This document shows positions 10,789 through 21,958 of a DNA stretch of 64,000 nt, in pieces. The DNA lies in assembly GCA_950295325.1 (NCBI GenBank), contig OX485803.1, forward strand, positions 55,691,554 through 55,755,553, given 5' to 3'. The position numbers and the translations under genes are program-made. How positions within the stretch are numbered: the stretch's first letter is position 1; each line of letters begins with the position of its first letter. Source of the DNA: Polytrichum commune (Eukaryota > Streptophyta > Polytrichopsida > Polytrichales > Polytrichaceae). The notes beneath the pieces were generated by a model, which had not been told where the DNA came from, ran no database searches, and saw only the letters and a list, made by a program, of their open reading frames with translations.

Positions 10789-13700
10789 TTAGTAGCTATA
10801 AAGCAAGGTGCGTGGATAGAGAGGCCTGTTTGGATAGGTGAGAACATCCTCATCCGTTTCCACAAGGTCCTTCATCAACAAACCAAACTCCTTGGCCTTG
10901 ATGTCCCGTCTCTTGTCCTCGGCCTTCATAATTTGAAGAATAGTCGGATGGTGCACTTTTGGACGAGGAACTTCCTAACAACCATAAGAAGATTTGGTTT
11001 CTCATGTTAGCTCATCATATCTTGAAATGTAAAAGCATGTGGACCCTCAACCAAATGAAATGACCCCTTGTCCAATCTGGAAGATGAATATGGGGTAGAG
11101 TGTTCAGAGGGAACCCATCTCTATCTGCCCTTAGCTTCCTGGGGTTTGTAAAGGCCAAACGTATGCTAGGCTGTGCGGGTTGTCAAGTTTTAAGGTTCTT
11201 GCAAAGACTCTTAAGGCTTGACCCCATGTATTTGGGTCTTTTTATAGTAGAAAATGAGCAGGTAGAAGGTGATTGGTAGGGAGATTAGAAGGTTGCAGGA
11301 GGCACTGACTCGAGGAAACGATGGGGAGGAGAGGGATGGGGTTTGTTCCACAACACTTGTTCCTTAAGATAGTTGCACATATTTTGGACATTTTGACAGG
11401 TATGGGTATTTTGAGTGATCCAAAGTATGTGTTGATTACGTAGTCGGGTTAGCTTCTCAAAAATGGATTTGGAAGCCATGCAACTCAAAATATTTGAATT
11501 GTTTTTCAATTTCTTGCAGAACTTGTAAGGCAAAATGTTTTCCAATACCCATTGTGGTCATATAAGGTTGTTTGATGGTTTGGATGAGGAGAGTGGAGAT
11601 TTGTACCAAGAGGACGGGCCTTTTGAAGTTGATAAGGAGAGGGCAATATATCTCAAGAGAGGTGATCCTTTCGAGGCCTGTCAAATCAAGGGAGTCCAAT
11701 TTGTCACTCCACACCATCAAAGTGCCAAGATGAAGACAAGTATTGACTTCGAGTTGCTTCAAGGATTTGGTCTCCAACAGCAGCTTCTTCAACTCAACAC
11801 ACCTTGCAAACGTCGCTGACTCCAATGACAATGACTGCCTACCATACTCATCATACTCGGTCAGCACTTTGTGCATCATCCACACCATGCTTAAACAATA
11901 AATGAGCATAATATTAAGGTGGTGGTGGTGGTGATCATTGGAAATTTGAATGCAAGAACATGGATTTCTAACCCCCGGGGAGGTCACTCTTTGTAGGATA
12001 TTAAGAACCACACACCCAAAAAAAAAGCATAGGGTAAAATTAAATCCAATGGATAGATTAAAATAGGGCACTAGAATTCCATTTTGAGAATATGTAAAAT
12101 ATATACCATTAATGTTCATCAAATACATGGGACATCCCATGAATATGCACATTACCTTGTAGCTCCCCTGAATATCCTTTTATCATACATGGTTCATATC
12201 CCTACAAGGGAGTCACCCCCCGAGATTCTAAATTTATGCCCAAATTTCAGACTTAATGATTGACAATAGGACTTTTCATCATGAGTTGGACCCTTTAATG
12301 ATTCTCCATTGCTTCTTGTGCATACAATGTGAGCAATTTCTTTCCACTTGTGCATACTTGGAGGTAGTGTTTGCATTTGAATAAAGAGTGACCTGCTTTG
12401 TTTTGGTTCATGCCAAAAACAACTTGTGACCCTCCATGAAGCGATATAGAATGTTAGACTTTGTTCAAACCTCCACACTACCACCTCCAAGCATGCACCG
12501 CAAAACTTACCGACATGGAAGGTGCTTTATGCAAAACAATCAACTCCCAACTAATACACCACTCACACATGTCGAATGTCAGATGTTTCACAAAGTAACC
12601 TCATGTGTACAAGTGCAGAAAGTTTTCGAGACGTTGAATGTTCCGAAACCTTTAACTTTCAGCTAAATTGTTCCAGTAGAAAGTCATGACTCACATAAGA
12701 GGATAAGAAACCAATATTTGTGACAAGGAAGATAACTTGGTCTTTCGTCTTACTATATTTCGAAAGTCATCAAATGTTTCAAAACGTTTGACCACCATAT
12801 AGAATACCGCGATCGGACGTCGAATGTTTTTGGTCGTCCAACGTTAAAGTGCGCAAAAAGGTGGCTCCCCAACTTGTGGGAGGGTCCTTGCCGTTCCGCA
12901 ATGACTGACGTTTGCCATGTGTGAGTGGTGTACAAAAGTAATGTTGAGTCAGAGAATAACCCTATTTTCTGGGAGAAGTTGATGGGGGAGCAAGACCTGA
13001 ATCAAGGCGAATTCCAAAACATAACAGCAAGACAAGTCCAGGTGGTTGATGGCTGGCAACACATCATATGGTGCCAAAACAAATTTCTTCAAAAGCTTGG
13101 TTCCTCGTAGCTCCAACCAACCCTGCAATCACAGCTACTTCCTTCATCATGACCAACCTCTGAAAAGAAATTTTACATGTCCAATAAATGCACTCACTTT
13201 TCACGTCTGCTGGAAGAATAGGTCATGACATAATGTAAGAATTGTTCCAACACTCAATGTCACAGCTTGAGATTGCTGCGAAAGAGTCATGCTAACCAGA
13301 TTGGGACGAGGAATCGAAAATAGCTCAGCCAAAAACTCTTCTGTTAAAGTTTCCTCCCATATCATTGAAAGCTGTATATGCCATGTCTTGCAATGCCAAA
13401 ATATGTCTTAGACAGCCAAAGAAAAACATCTGTCATATCCTATTACAGATATCCTCAGCATTGTCATTCACCTTATAGGTTAACAACATAGAAGCCATCA
13501 AATTTTGAAGAGCCACGCACATACTACATACAAGTACATTTACAGAAAGGTGAAATGGTTTGTTGCCCTCAAGTTCAGAGAATCCTGGAAGGTTCAAAAA
13601 CTAACGTGACGAACAGCACCTAACATTGCTGCGCGAATTTCTGCAAATGCTGGCCATTTTACAGTGTCTGGAAGGTGCGCAAACCTCCTATCCCATATAC

Positions 13701-14128
13701 CATACTTCACAGCCTGCCAGTACACAAAAAAGATCCATCAGAGCTGAATTTGGAGGCAGCAATTGCAATCAGCTACATAGACCACCATGTGTATTTCTTT
13801 GCAAGTCCTACATAATCCATACACTTCTGTGGCTCTATAATTAGGTCAATTAGAAGGTGCGGTTTCACTAGCTGAAATGGAAAGTGGTATGCACATCTTA
13901 AAGATGACTGCTCAATCTATGTACCCTATAATTTAATCTAAGGATGTGACTCTGGTTAGAATCCACCAACCAAATCTCAACTCAAATATTTGCAGATTCA
14001 ACAGAAGAGAATACTCAATTCTGACCTAAACAAAAAGATGTGAGCAGAGTGTTAACCTTTCCCCACCCAGGATCAGGTTTCGGTTTCTTCCCTTTCCTGC
14101 CCTTTTTCCCCTTTTTCTTGGGTCCCAT
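10789..14128 (-). CDS. Leucine-rich-repeat protein with basic N-terminus, multi-exon (model incomplete)
   Basis: Minus-strand exons I can support: 14057-14128 (start; MGPKKKGKKGRKGKKPKP), 13606-13713 (AVKYGIWDRRF with LPDTVKWPAF), 13297-13386 (about 30 residues ending SIPRPNL), 12997-13122 (LRR strand INHLDLSCCY), 11607-11838 (LRRs LKKLLLE, LDSLDLTGLERITSLEI, CPLL) and 10789-10974 (61 residues, charged, ending at a TAA). The first four and the last are whole codons bounded by splice sites. The 11838 exon starts in another phase, so at least one small exon between 11839 and 12996 is missing; another may lie at 13430-13490. The LRRs resemble F-box/LRR (FBL15-like) repeats, but no F-box is visible. 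The lysine/glycine-rich start followed by a short W-rich segment resembles flagella-associated LRR proteins; that is inference. Three short mobile elements lie inside its introns, so it could be decaying. Confidence 0.55.
11967..12230. mobile_element. Short inverted-repeat element (GGGGAGGTCACT family)
   Basis: Ends form an imperfect inverted repeat of about 40 bp. The left end reads TTCTAACCCCCGGGGAGGTC then ACTCTTTGTAGGATAT. The reverse complement of the right end reads TTAGAATCTCGGGGGGTGAC then TCCCTTGTAGGGATATG. The interior is AT-rich with no frame. It lies in an intron of the LRR gene. A GGGGAGGTCACT inverted pair recurs around 46140/47019. Target-site duplication is unclear. Confidence 0.6.
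12350..12498. mobile_element. Foldback MITE, family H, copy 2
   Basis: Second copy of the hairpin element at 9013-9175. The left end is GTGCATACTTGGAGGTAGTG; the reverse complement of the right end is GTGCATGCTTGGAGGTGGTA. Inner arms share the GTTTGAAC, ATTCTATATCG and GAGGGTCA landmarks with copy 1. Here the inverted repeat extends further outward (GTGCAT-CTT) than in copy 1. It lies in the LRR gene. Confidence 0.75.
12555..12932. mobile_element. Non-autonomous DNA transposon, TIR TACACCACTCACACATG
   Basis: The 378 bp element is bounded by near-perfect terminal inverted repeats: TACACCACTCACACATG at the left and its complement CATGTGTGAGTGGTGTA at the right, with similarity continuing about 10 bp inward (CGAATGTCAG against CAAACGTCAG). 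The interior repeats short GACGTCGAATGTTT-type and AACGTTGAATGTT-type units. There is no transposase. It is abutted by the family H MITE in the same intron region of the LRR gene. Confidence 0.7.
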
Positions 14129-15286
14129 GATGCAAGGAGGCTACAGAAAGCTCTTACATTGTCTCAACCATCAATTACTAACCTCCAATGAATTTCGTAA
14201 TTTAGGGTCTCCCAATGCACCCTCGATCCCTCCATTCTGTTTCTAAAAATTTCATACTTCTTACGCCAAAACTCAGAAATGTTCACACTCCTCATGCTGA
14301 CCCTTCGATCGTCAGATGGAGTTAATCAGAAACTTCCCCTCATTCTGAACTCCCTTCACAAATGATCAACATGGTAGTTACAACTTTCGAGATATAGTCA
14401 TCCATTTGTCAGAAAATGATCTCCATAAAGACTTGTGTTCAATTAGAACAATTTGCGGAAAAGAAAAAGGGAAGTGGATTCTTGCAGTAACAACACACTG
14501 AAAATTGCAGTTGTTTAAAGCAATGAACTTCGTCAATTCCAAATGTGGCATTCAGACCTACTTCAGATTCTGATGTATAATCTTTGGCTTTCCATCCAAC
14601 CCACATTTTGCTCCTCTTTGCATAGAACGGGTGAGAAAAAAATCACCACCGAGTTTCTGGATTATTTAGTTGGTTTCAAGAACCCATGAAGAAAGAAACC
14701 GCTCACAGAGCGAAGTCGGTACTAATGCCTAAAAAATGCGTTCGATTGAATAAACCTGTCTCCAAGACTATGGTTGAATTTGAAGAAAGCCAAGTTTGTT
14801 GGCCCACAACCAGAAGCGAGAAACGCAACCCAAATCACCAATGACTAAAGTTACGTCATGTTGACAATTTCAAATGCCTGCATTAACTTACAGAATGAAA
14901 GACAAACACATGGATGATGGCTCATGCCTGAGTGGACCTAAGAAAACAAAAGATACCAGAATCGTTCAGGGAAGACCCAGTGAAGAGGAGATCCCCGAGT
15001 GAGCAAGAGAAAGATTAAGTGATTACAAGATCAGCGTCGCGAGAATGAGGATAAAATTGGGAATGGAAATGAGAGTTGCTGCACGACGAGAGACTCTGCT
15101 GTCTGTCTGCTGCGAAGTTTTGATGCCGATTTCTTAGCAATCATGTCGTCATCATCCATTTCATTCTTTCATTCATTCATTCAAGGATTTAACAATTGGA
15201 ACAAAACGACAACCATGTGGAAGACATCGTGGGGTTTATCTCATTGGAATACCCATGACACCCAACCACATCAAAAATAACATATG
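14129..15286 (-). promoter_or_regulatory. Upstream region of the LRR gene
   Basis: No full gene is recognised. The interval should contain the promoter and 5' leader of the leftward LRR gene. A 42-codon minus-strand frame at 15031-15159 begins MDDDDMIAKKSASKLRSRQ and ends at TGA. It could be an upstream ORF, a missed first exon or chance. The stretch around 15160-15185 is a CATT-rich microrepeat. Confidence 0.3.
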
Positions 15287-15747
15287 TTGATATTCATGAG
15301 GCTTTTCATGCTAAAGAGTGGAACTCTTTTCATCTCTATGGGAGGAAACTAGATTATCTCCACCTCAAGGATTTTCTCAAATACGAATGCGAATTATTGA
15401 AGCCACCATTGACTCCACCACAAGACAAGATCATTGTTGCCTATCGCACTTCGGACCATAGACTTGCCATTGAAATTGGATGATGGACAATTGCCCCTAT
15501 CTCTAGAGATACTAGACTATACCATTTTTTGTTCTTATTATGCAATTAAAAATGAGGCACATTTCGTGTTGGAATGTCCCCTATACAACCCATTAGAGAT
15601 AAGTTTCCATCATTATTTGGAAATGTAGTTCCAGGTTGCCTCAAGTCTTTCTTTCATTTAGACCAACAAGTTAACATTAGCGTCTATCTCATGGAGGCTA
15701 CCACACTCCACCACTTTAGAGAATTAATTGATTTGAAACCATCATGA
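15287..15747 (+). pseudogene. Degenerate LINE reverse-transcriptase C-terminal remnant
   Basis: A broken reading frame can be followed for about 150 codons: DIHEAFHAKEWNSFHLYGR, then SDHRLAIEIG, a TGA, and a frameshifted NEAHFVLECPLYNP followed by FPSLFGNVVPGCLKSFFHL to a terminal TGA. The CHF-type, EAHFVLECPLYNP and IRDKF pattern resembles the zinc-ribbon C-terminus of plant LINE reverse transcriptases. It has one in-frame stop and at least two frameshifts, and nothing of the catalytic core remains. The family call is from memory of the motif. Confidence 0.55.
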
Positions 15748-16016
15748 TGTACTTTTAGTCCCATTAGCCTTTTTGGTTTCCTGGACTTTAAAATCAATTT
15801 CATCTCATTTCATTCATCACTCCTTGTGAAAAGAAAGGCCACGCACACTTGATTTCTTTTGAAATGGAGATTGGTGGGCCAAGGGAAAGGAAGTTAGGCA
15901 CATGTGCCTAACTTTAGTTAAAAGCTTGGTTTCAAGGTTGGTCCCTCTTTTTTTGGTTAGAAATGTTCATTTTCAACTCTGATTGGAAATGAGGTTTTAA
16001 GTGTGGGTTTCCATGA

Positions 16017-17190
16017 ATGTTGCTCACCCACCAGAGGTCGGAGCTCGAGAAGGAATTTGAGATGAATGATCTTGGAGAATTGCATTATTGCCTAGGAATG
16101 GAATTTGAGAGGAATAGAGAAGCCTGTAACATTACAATAAACCAAAGGAGCTACATCGAAGAGGTCCTCAAACATTTTAACATGAAAAAATGCAAACCGG
16201 TTGGAACTCCGTTTGATGTGAATTCAAAATTATTAAAACTTTCGGATGAGGAATTTGTGAATGTGCAAAGGGAAATGAAAGGTGTTCTATACAAAGCTGG
16301 AGTAGGATCGCTTATGTATGCAATGATGGCCACAAGGGCCAATATTGCATTTGTGATGAGTACAGTGAGCCAATTCATGTCAAAGGCCGGTCCACCTCAT
16401 TGACTGGCCGTAGAACGTATCATGAGGTATTTGAAGGGCACTTTGGACTTCAAATTATGCCTCGGAGGCAATGATATTGTCTTCAGAGATTTTTGCGATG
16501 CGGATTGGACGGGAGATGCAAACGACCAGCGATCCATCAAAGGGTACATGTTTTTTTTTGTTGGCGTTGGAGTCATTTCATGGAAATGCAAGAAACAACC
16601 AACCATTACATTGTCTATGACGGAGGTGGAATACATGGCTACTAGTCATTGTATTAAGGAAGTGGTTTGGCTTAGGAAACTTTTGGCGGATGTGGGATAT
16701 GTACAAGAAGGACTGACATCCATCATGTGTGACGATCAAGAATGCATAGCACTTGCAAAGAATCCCACACACCATTCTCGTACCAAACATATCGATGTAC
16801 AACATTACTTCAGTAGAAAGAAACTAGAAAACCAAGAGATATGTTTGAAGTATTGTCCAACAAAGGATATGATAGCGGATGTGCTAACCTAACCACTTAC
16901 AAAAGATAGGCATCAAACTCTATCAAAGGCATGGGCTTAGACAACTTTTGGCGGATGTGGGATATGTGCAAGAAGGACTGGCATCCATCATGTGTGACGA
17001 TCAAGAATGCATAGCACTTGCAAAGAATCCCACACACCATTCTCGTACCAAACATATCGATGTACATCATTACTTTAGTAGAAAGAAACTAGAAAACCAA
17101 GAGGTATGTTTGAAGTATTGTCCAACAGAGGATATGATAGCGGATGTGCTAACCTAACCACTTACAAAGGATATGCATCAAACATTATCA
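16017..17190 (+). mobile_element. Ty1/copia retrotransposon fragment (RT end and RNase H), inactivated
   Basis: The 16017-16403 frame holds the copia RT C-terminal landmarks MNDLGELHYCLGMEFER and GSLMYAMMATR, then a stop. After it, 16413-16892 continues with RYLKGT, the RNase H blocks GYMFFFVGVGVISWKCKKQ and TEVEYMA, and the end block HTKHIDV-HYF as HSRTKHIDVQHYF, before another stop. Gag, protease, integrase and the RT catalytic core are missing, and no LTR pair is visible. The last 265 bp of the RNase H region is duplicated in tandem. Confidence 0.85.
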
Positions 17191-17199
17191 AAGGCATGG
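16669..17199 (+). repeat. 265-bp tandem duplication inside the copia remnant
   Basis: Unit 1 (about 16669-16933) and unit 2 (about 16934-17199) are nearly identical. Each starts near GGCTTAG-AACTTTTGGCGG, covers the RNase H C-terminus including HHSRTKHIDV, the GCGGATGTGCTAACCTAACC stop region, and ends CATGGGCTTA. High identity implies a recent duplication after the element had lost function. Confidence 0.9.
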
Positions 17200-19109
17200 G
17201 CTTAAAAACCTTTAACTACTCGCAAAATAAGAGTGTAGAGGGTAGAGCATTAGATTGCTCGTAGTCAATAAAAATATAAAAGAAGAAACATGAGAAAGAA
17301 TAAGGTTAGAATAAGTCTACCATGCTAGTCCGAAGAGAAATAAAAGTTATCCCATATTGTTTATGTGAACCAATGAAGAGAAGAAAAGCAATAAAAGGCA
17401 AAGCAAGGAGAGCATGAGACCATCTCACTCCAAGCATTGCTTATATGCCTTTGTATAGGTGTCTATGCTTGTGCAATCTTATCTCTTATTGATTCCAATA
17501 GAAAGCAAGGTTAGTTTTGGACAAAAAATGGGATCAATTTTGAGCAATTATCAAGATGGTTTGAGAGCCGTTTGCATTCAAAATAGTGTGGGTCTAGGGA
17601 TGGATTTAAGACCTAGGGGTAAGTGACTTCAAAATTTGTAGTAAAATTATGTGGTGTGCAATTTATTTTTTATTTTTATTTTTTTGTTTCTACCATGTTT
17701 AAGCCAATTTGCTAAGGCAATTATGCATACGACTAATCCAAGTGGACTCCACAATAGGCAAAATCTCTAAAACCCACATTAAAAACCATCCAACGAATTG
17801 CAATACTGCATAGAAGCTTCTGAGAATTTCTTAGTGCAATAACTGGGTATCATTGCTAATGTAAGCTCTTCCTTGTAAGTCTGGAATTTTATGCCTGGGG
17901 AATGTCTTCTCTACCTCAGAGCATGATTGCACATTGTACACCAAACTCTATTACAAAGAGGTGCTATTTCGGGTAACATCACTTTAGAAGTCTCACACAC
18001 TCACTCTATATGAGGCATATAAACTGTAGGTCACATGATCAAACCCAATATCTTACAATACACAAGGCTTTACATAAAATTAGTCGCAACAAAGATTCTA
18101 TTTGGTCAAAAATTGTGAGGTAATGATAGTTGATTCCTTTACAGAGTTAAAAATCACCCCTCTGAAAGTTAAAAATTTGAAGGGGCAGAAGGCTTTCGGA
18201 GTTAACACGTTGAAAGGAAAATATACATATGGGCCAAGCTTCATTGTGTCTATAAATTCTTCCATTTGGAAGCCCAAAATGCAGTATGCAGAGCTGCCAT
18301 GAAGCCCTAGCTGATTTCAATGGTCCAACTTGCCTAATACAGTAATAGTGACTAAAGAACAACTTGCATAATGGATAGTGGCAAACTTTAAAACTTGTAC
18401 TTAACAATCTGAAGATCACTGAGATTGGATAGTTTGGTACTTAAATCACTCCCTCTCTCCATTGAACAGATTCACCTGTGCAGGATATGTGGCCTCGCTT
18501 ATTGCAATGGTTTTGAGCAACACATCTGTCAGGGTTGCATTCCTTTTTACATTTTTACAAAGTTTGCTACATCAGCCCATGCAACATGACGTTCAAATCA
18601 TGTAGAATTCAACACAAAACAATAAAGTAGAAAAAATTGTGAATTTGATCTCGTTACAAACTCCAACAAAGCTCCTCTCAAACCATTAGCACTGCAATCT
18701 ACATTGTTACACAAATTGCACCACTGAAATTGTGCCAGAACAAAAGTCTACTGTACACATGATTGAACAAAAGAAAAATTCCAACATCTGCAATATACTA
18801 CAAAAACTCCATATTAAATACATTAGCACCAATTGTACATCTAATTGTTGACCTTTTTCCTTCCAAAAAATACAGTTAAGGCTTCATGGGACTTGCATAA
18901 TGAATTCCAACTAAAGAAATCGCTATGTACAAAAAATCTTAACAATATTGTCTCAGGAGCAAGAGGTGGAAGAAGAGACCTCAATTTCATAGTCTGTCAC
19001 ATGAGCGCTCAAGCAAAGACTTGTTGCCCACCTATAACAATTGTTGTAGTGATCATGCTAAGCAATCTTGCTGACAGGTCTATTCCTGATTGAAGACAAG
19101 GAGGCACAT
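17200..19109. other. Intergenic, no gene recognised
   Basis: Low-complexity AT-rich tracts (for example 17660-17690) and short random frames only. The right part would hold the distal 3' flank of the ataxin-10 homologue. No tRNA, LTR or inverted repeat was convincing by eye. Confidence 0.5.
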
Positions 19110-19615
19110 TGTCACATGTAATGGATGACCCTACCATGGTCATACCTCTATGTCATGTAATGAACATGTGTCACCTTGCCATCGGTTGTAGTAGACACCT
19201 ACTATCCACCTCGTCGCTACTGCAGCTCAGTAAGTTGGGCACCTGTTACTCCTCACATCCATTACTTAGTTCATAAATGTCACCCTCCACATAGCTCCCA
19301 AATGTCAATTGCTATGTCTTACATAAACTCCTCAGGGGCTGCATTGTTGAAACTCAAACTGAAATTGGGATGATTGCATTGTTGAAACTGGATGACCTTG
19401 CCATGACATGACACTACGTCTAATAATGGACTTGTGTCACCCTGCCATCAAGCTGTAATAGGCACCCAATATCCACCTCATCACTACCATGGCTTGGTAG
19501 GTTGGCTGCCAGTAACTCCTCGTATCCAATACCCTCCCCACAGCTCCCAAATTATAGTTGCCACTAGCATATGAACTCCTCGGAAGCTGCATTGCTGGAA
19601 CTGGAACTGGCTGTG
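19110..19615 (-). repeat. Tandem duplication of the 3' end of the ataxin-10 gene
   Basis: Unit 1 (about 19110-19360) and unit 2 (about 19384-19615) match with an offset of 247-269 bp. Shared landmarks are GGATGACC-T-CCATG, GTGTCACC-TGCCATC, ATCCACCTCRTC, CTCCCAAAT and AACTCCTC-G-GGCTGCATTG. Unit 2 contains the stop codon and last coding triplets of the ataxin-10 homologue. Unit 1 is a degraded downstream copy that would lie in the 3' UTR or 3' flank. Confidence 0.8.
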
Positions 19616-21958
19616 GCATTCACCAGCCTAGGCCGTCCAGTCTCTGGATTAATCTCAACAGTGATGCCCACACCCTTCAGTCCAGGATCATCTACAGCAG
19701 ATCGAACTTCTAAGTCTGCCAATTCACTTTGACTCTTAGAGTTCCCTTCGAGGAGGTTTCGAATTGCCCATAGACCCCACTCGCGCAAGAAGGGATTCTG
19801 ACTGTCAGGCATACACTGCTGTAGGACCAGCAACAGACCCCCCTTTTCTCGAACTTCCTCTTGTATTGAGAAATTCTTGAAACCTGCATTTGCAATAACA
19901 GCAACCACATCTCGTCGATACCCTATGTAGACATCTGTTTTTGGAAAATCTTCAACCTCCTTCAATAAAGTTGAGGGTTGCTCATCTGAATCTATCTCAG
20001 GGGGTGATACTACATCCTCAACACACTCACTGATACTAAGTGACCTAAATCCATTATTTACATTTCTTTGGCCACTATCCTCAAGTTTGGGGTTTAATAT
20101 TTCCTTGGGTTTTTTGGCAGTATCAGGTGCACCAAGAGCTTCTAGTAGATTTAGCATGAGAGGAATTAAACCACTAGAAGCAAGTGCTGGAACTGCAGTG
20201 GACCTCCCTTCATCCAGAGCACTGAGAGCTCGTATTATTGAAAGAGAAAGGCCCAAAACATCAGCCAAGGGTGAATTTGTTGGAATGGTACAAGTGGACA
20301 GGCGAGTAGATGCAGCACGTTTAGCAGCGCATCTGATAATGTCCACTAAAAAAGCAGCAGAAGGTGAAGGCATGAATTCCTTATGCAAGGGGGGCAATGA
20401 CTCCACATCATCAGATGATGAAGGGTTTTCATGATGCTTTTCTCGCTCCTGTGCACTCAGAGCAGCATTCATGATGTCAAGCAATGACGCCTGCTCCTTG
20501 GTGAATGTCATTGCCCCTAAAATTGAGTATTCATCAATATCTGCAGCCATTTCTGGAGATGTAGGACTAGGACCTAAATCACCAAGTGCGCAAAAGAGAG
20601 TTTGAAAGAAGGGCTTTGTCAAACACAGCCAGGAAACCAGAAGCTCCAACCAATCATTGGATGCAATTGCTGAGGGACCTCCAGCACCTGAATAAACAAG
20701 CATGATGATACTGTTAAGTACATGAAAGATTGAAGCCTCTAAAATTGGTCCTACTCATGCCTTCTACACCTCTCTGGATAGAGTCTTCGATTCCCAAAAG
20801 CTTGCAACACATGTATGCATCAAGTGTTTTCATACATGCTACACGATTTCAAACATAAAAACTTGGATAATTGTGTACCAACAAATAGCCTTGGTCTTGT
20901 GGTTTCTAATTACCACTGAGACAAGAGGTGAACACATGTAAACAAGAACTAAATCACTTAATCAGCTATCAAGAGAGTCAATACTGATAAATGTGGGTGC
21001 ATTTCATGCTTTTCACGCACCTCTCTGCATACATTCACAGATTCCCATAAGCTTGCATACGTGTATGCACCAAGGCAATTTATGCACGCTATGCAATTTC
21101 AAACAAAAAAAAAGGATAATTGTGTGTAGCAACAGATAGCCTTTAGTCTTGTAGTTTCTCATTCCCCCCGAGGCAAGAGGTGATTACACGTAAACAAGTT
21201 TGAAATCACTCGATCGGCTATCAAGAAAGCCAATACTGATTGACGTGGGGGTGCATTTTGAACACTCAAACTAAAAGCAAAGTAGATGGTAAAATGAAGA
21301 TCAGAAGGATGAAGGGGCTGCTACATTTACCTCCATTGAGCATTAACGCCATTACAGAAGAATCCCCTCTGCTTTGTGATAGCTCTTTGCATCGACTTTC
21401 GCTCCCTCGACAACATGTGAATATTACCATGCTTAGGGTTCCTTGCACCTTTCCATTTGAAACTTTTGCCACATCTTCTAAAGCCAACGGAAAGAAACGC
21501 TCCCAGATTTTGGCTTGACTGGATTCACCGAGCCCGGCTGCATTTCCCAGCAGCTGAAGCAACATCTGGAGAGCCTCAATTGCCATAGCCTGATCAGGGG
21601 TGCAGCATATTTGAGCTAAGTATCGCACAACAGGGACGAAATCTCCCAACCTATCCGAGCTCACAAATTCCTCCTGATTCTTTGAATTCCCTGCACACAG
21701 ATTTCGAAGCAGCTTCACGTACAGAATGAAAGCGCGCATCTCCTGTGGAGATGTAGGGTTCCCCAATGTGCTAGGCACAAGACGAGAAGAAAGGGAGAGG
21801 ATAAGAGGAACCGCATCTGCATCGGCAAGTCTTTGCCTGCCATCGCTGGATCTGGCGACGTCAACGAGTGATTGAATCTTAGCCTCCAGAATAGCACTGC
21901 TCGGAAACTTAACAGTGAAGAGGCCAGGTAAAGAGTGAAGAAGCTCCTCCACCTCCAT
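19564..21958 (-). CDS. Ataxin-10 domain armadillo-like protein (MEE50-type), 2 exons
   Basis: Minus-strand exons 21331-21958 (ATG at 21958) and 19564-20687 join after codon position 1 and give 583 residues. Exon 1 is helical with LVPLILSLSS-like armadillo helices (SLSSRLVPSTLGNPTSP) and a LLRNLCAGNSKNQEEF repeat. Exon 2 ends with the ataxin-10 C-terminal domain, about residues 462-539: GYRRDVVAVIANAGFKN, EVREKGGLLLVLQQC, NPFLREWGLWAIRNLLEGN. The family usually has IANLCFKN; here it is IANAGFKN. In Arabidopsis the homologue (MEE50) is needed for embryo development, and animal ataxin-10 is a cytoplasmic solenoid involved in cytokinesis and survival. The molecular role in plants is not settled. 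The intron holds a 250-bp tandem duplication and the 3' end is duplicated downstream. Confidence 0.88.
20755..21254. repeat. 250-bp tandem duplication in the ataxin-10 intron
   Basis: Unit 1 (about 20755-21003) and unit 2 (about 21004-21254) share TCATGC-TT, CACCTCTCTG, AGCTTGCA, GGATAATTGTGT, ACAAGAGGTGA and CAATACTGAT in the same order, with offsets of 239-252 bp. Together they fill most of the 643-bp intron between the two coding exons. Divergence suggests a moderately old event. Confidence 0.85.

Noticed and set aside
11457-12152. Single long minus-strand frame as one LRR exon
   Set aside because: Only the middle part (about 11607-11838) reads as LRR protein; the rest is intron and a mobile element with open frame by chance.
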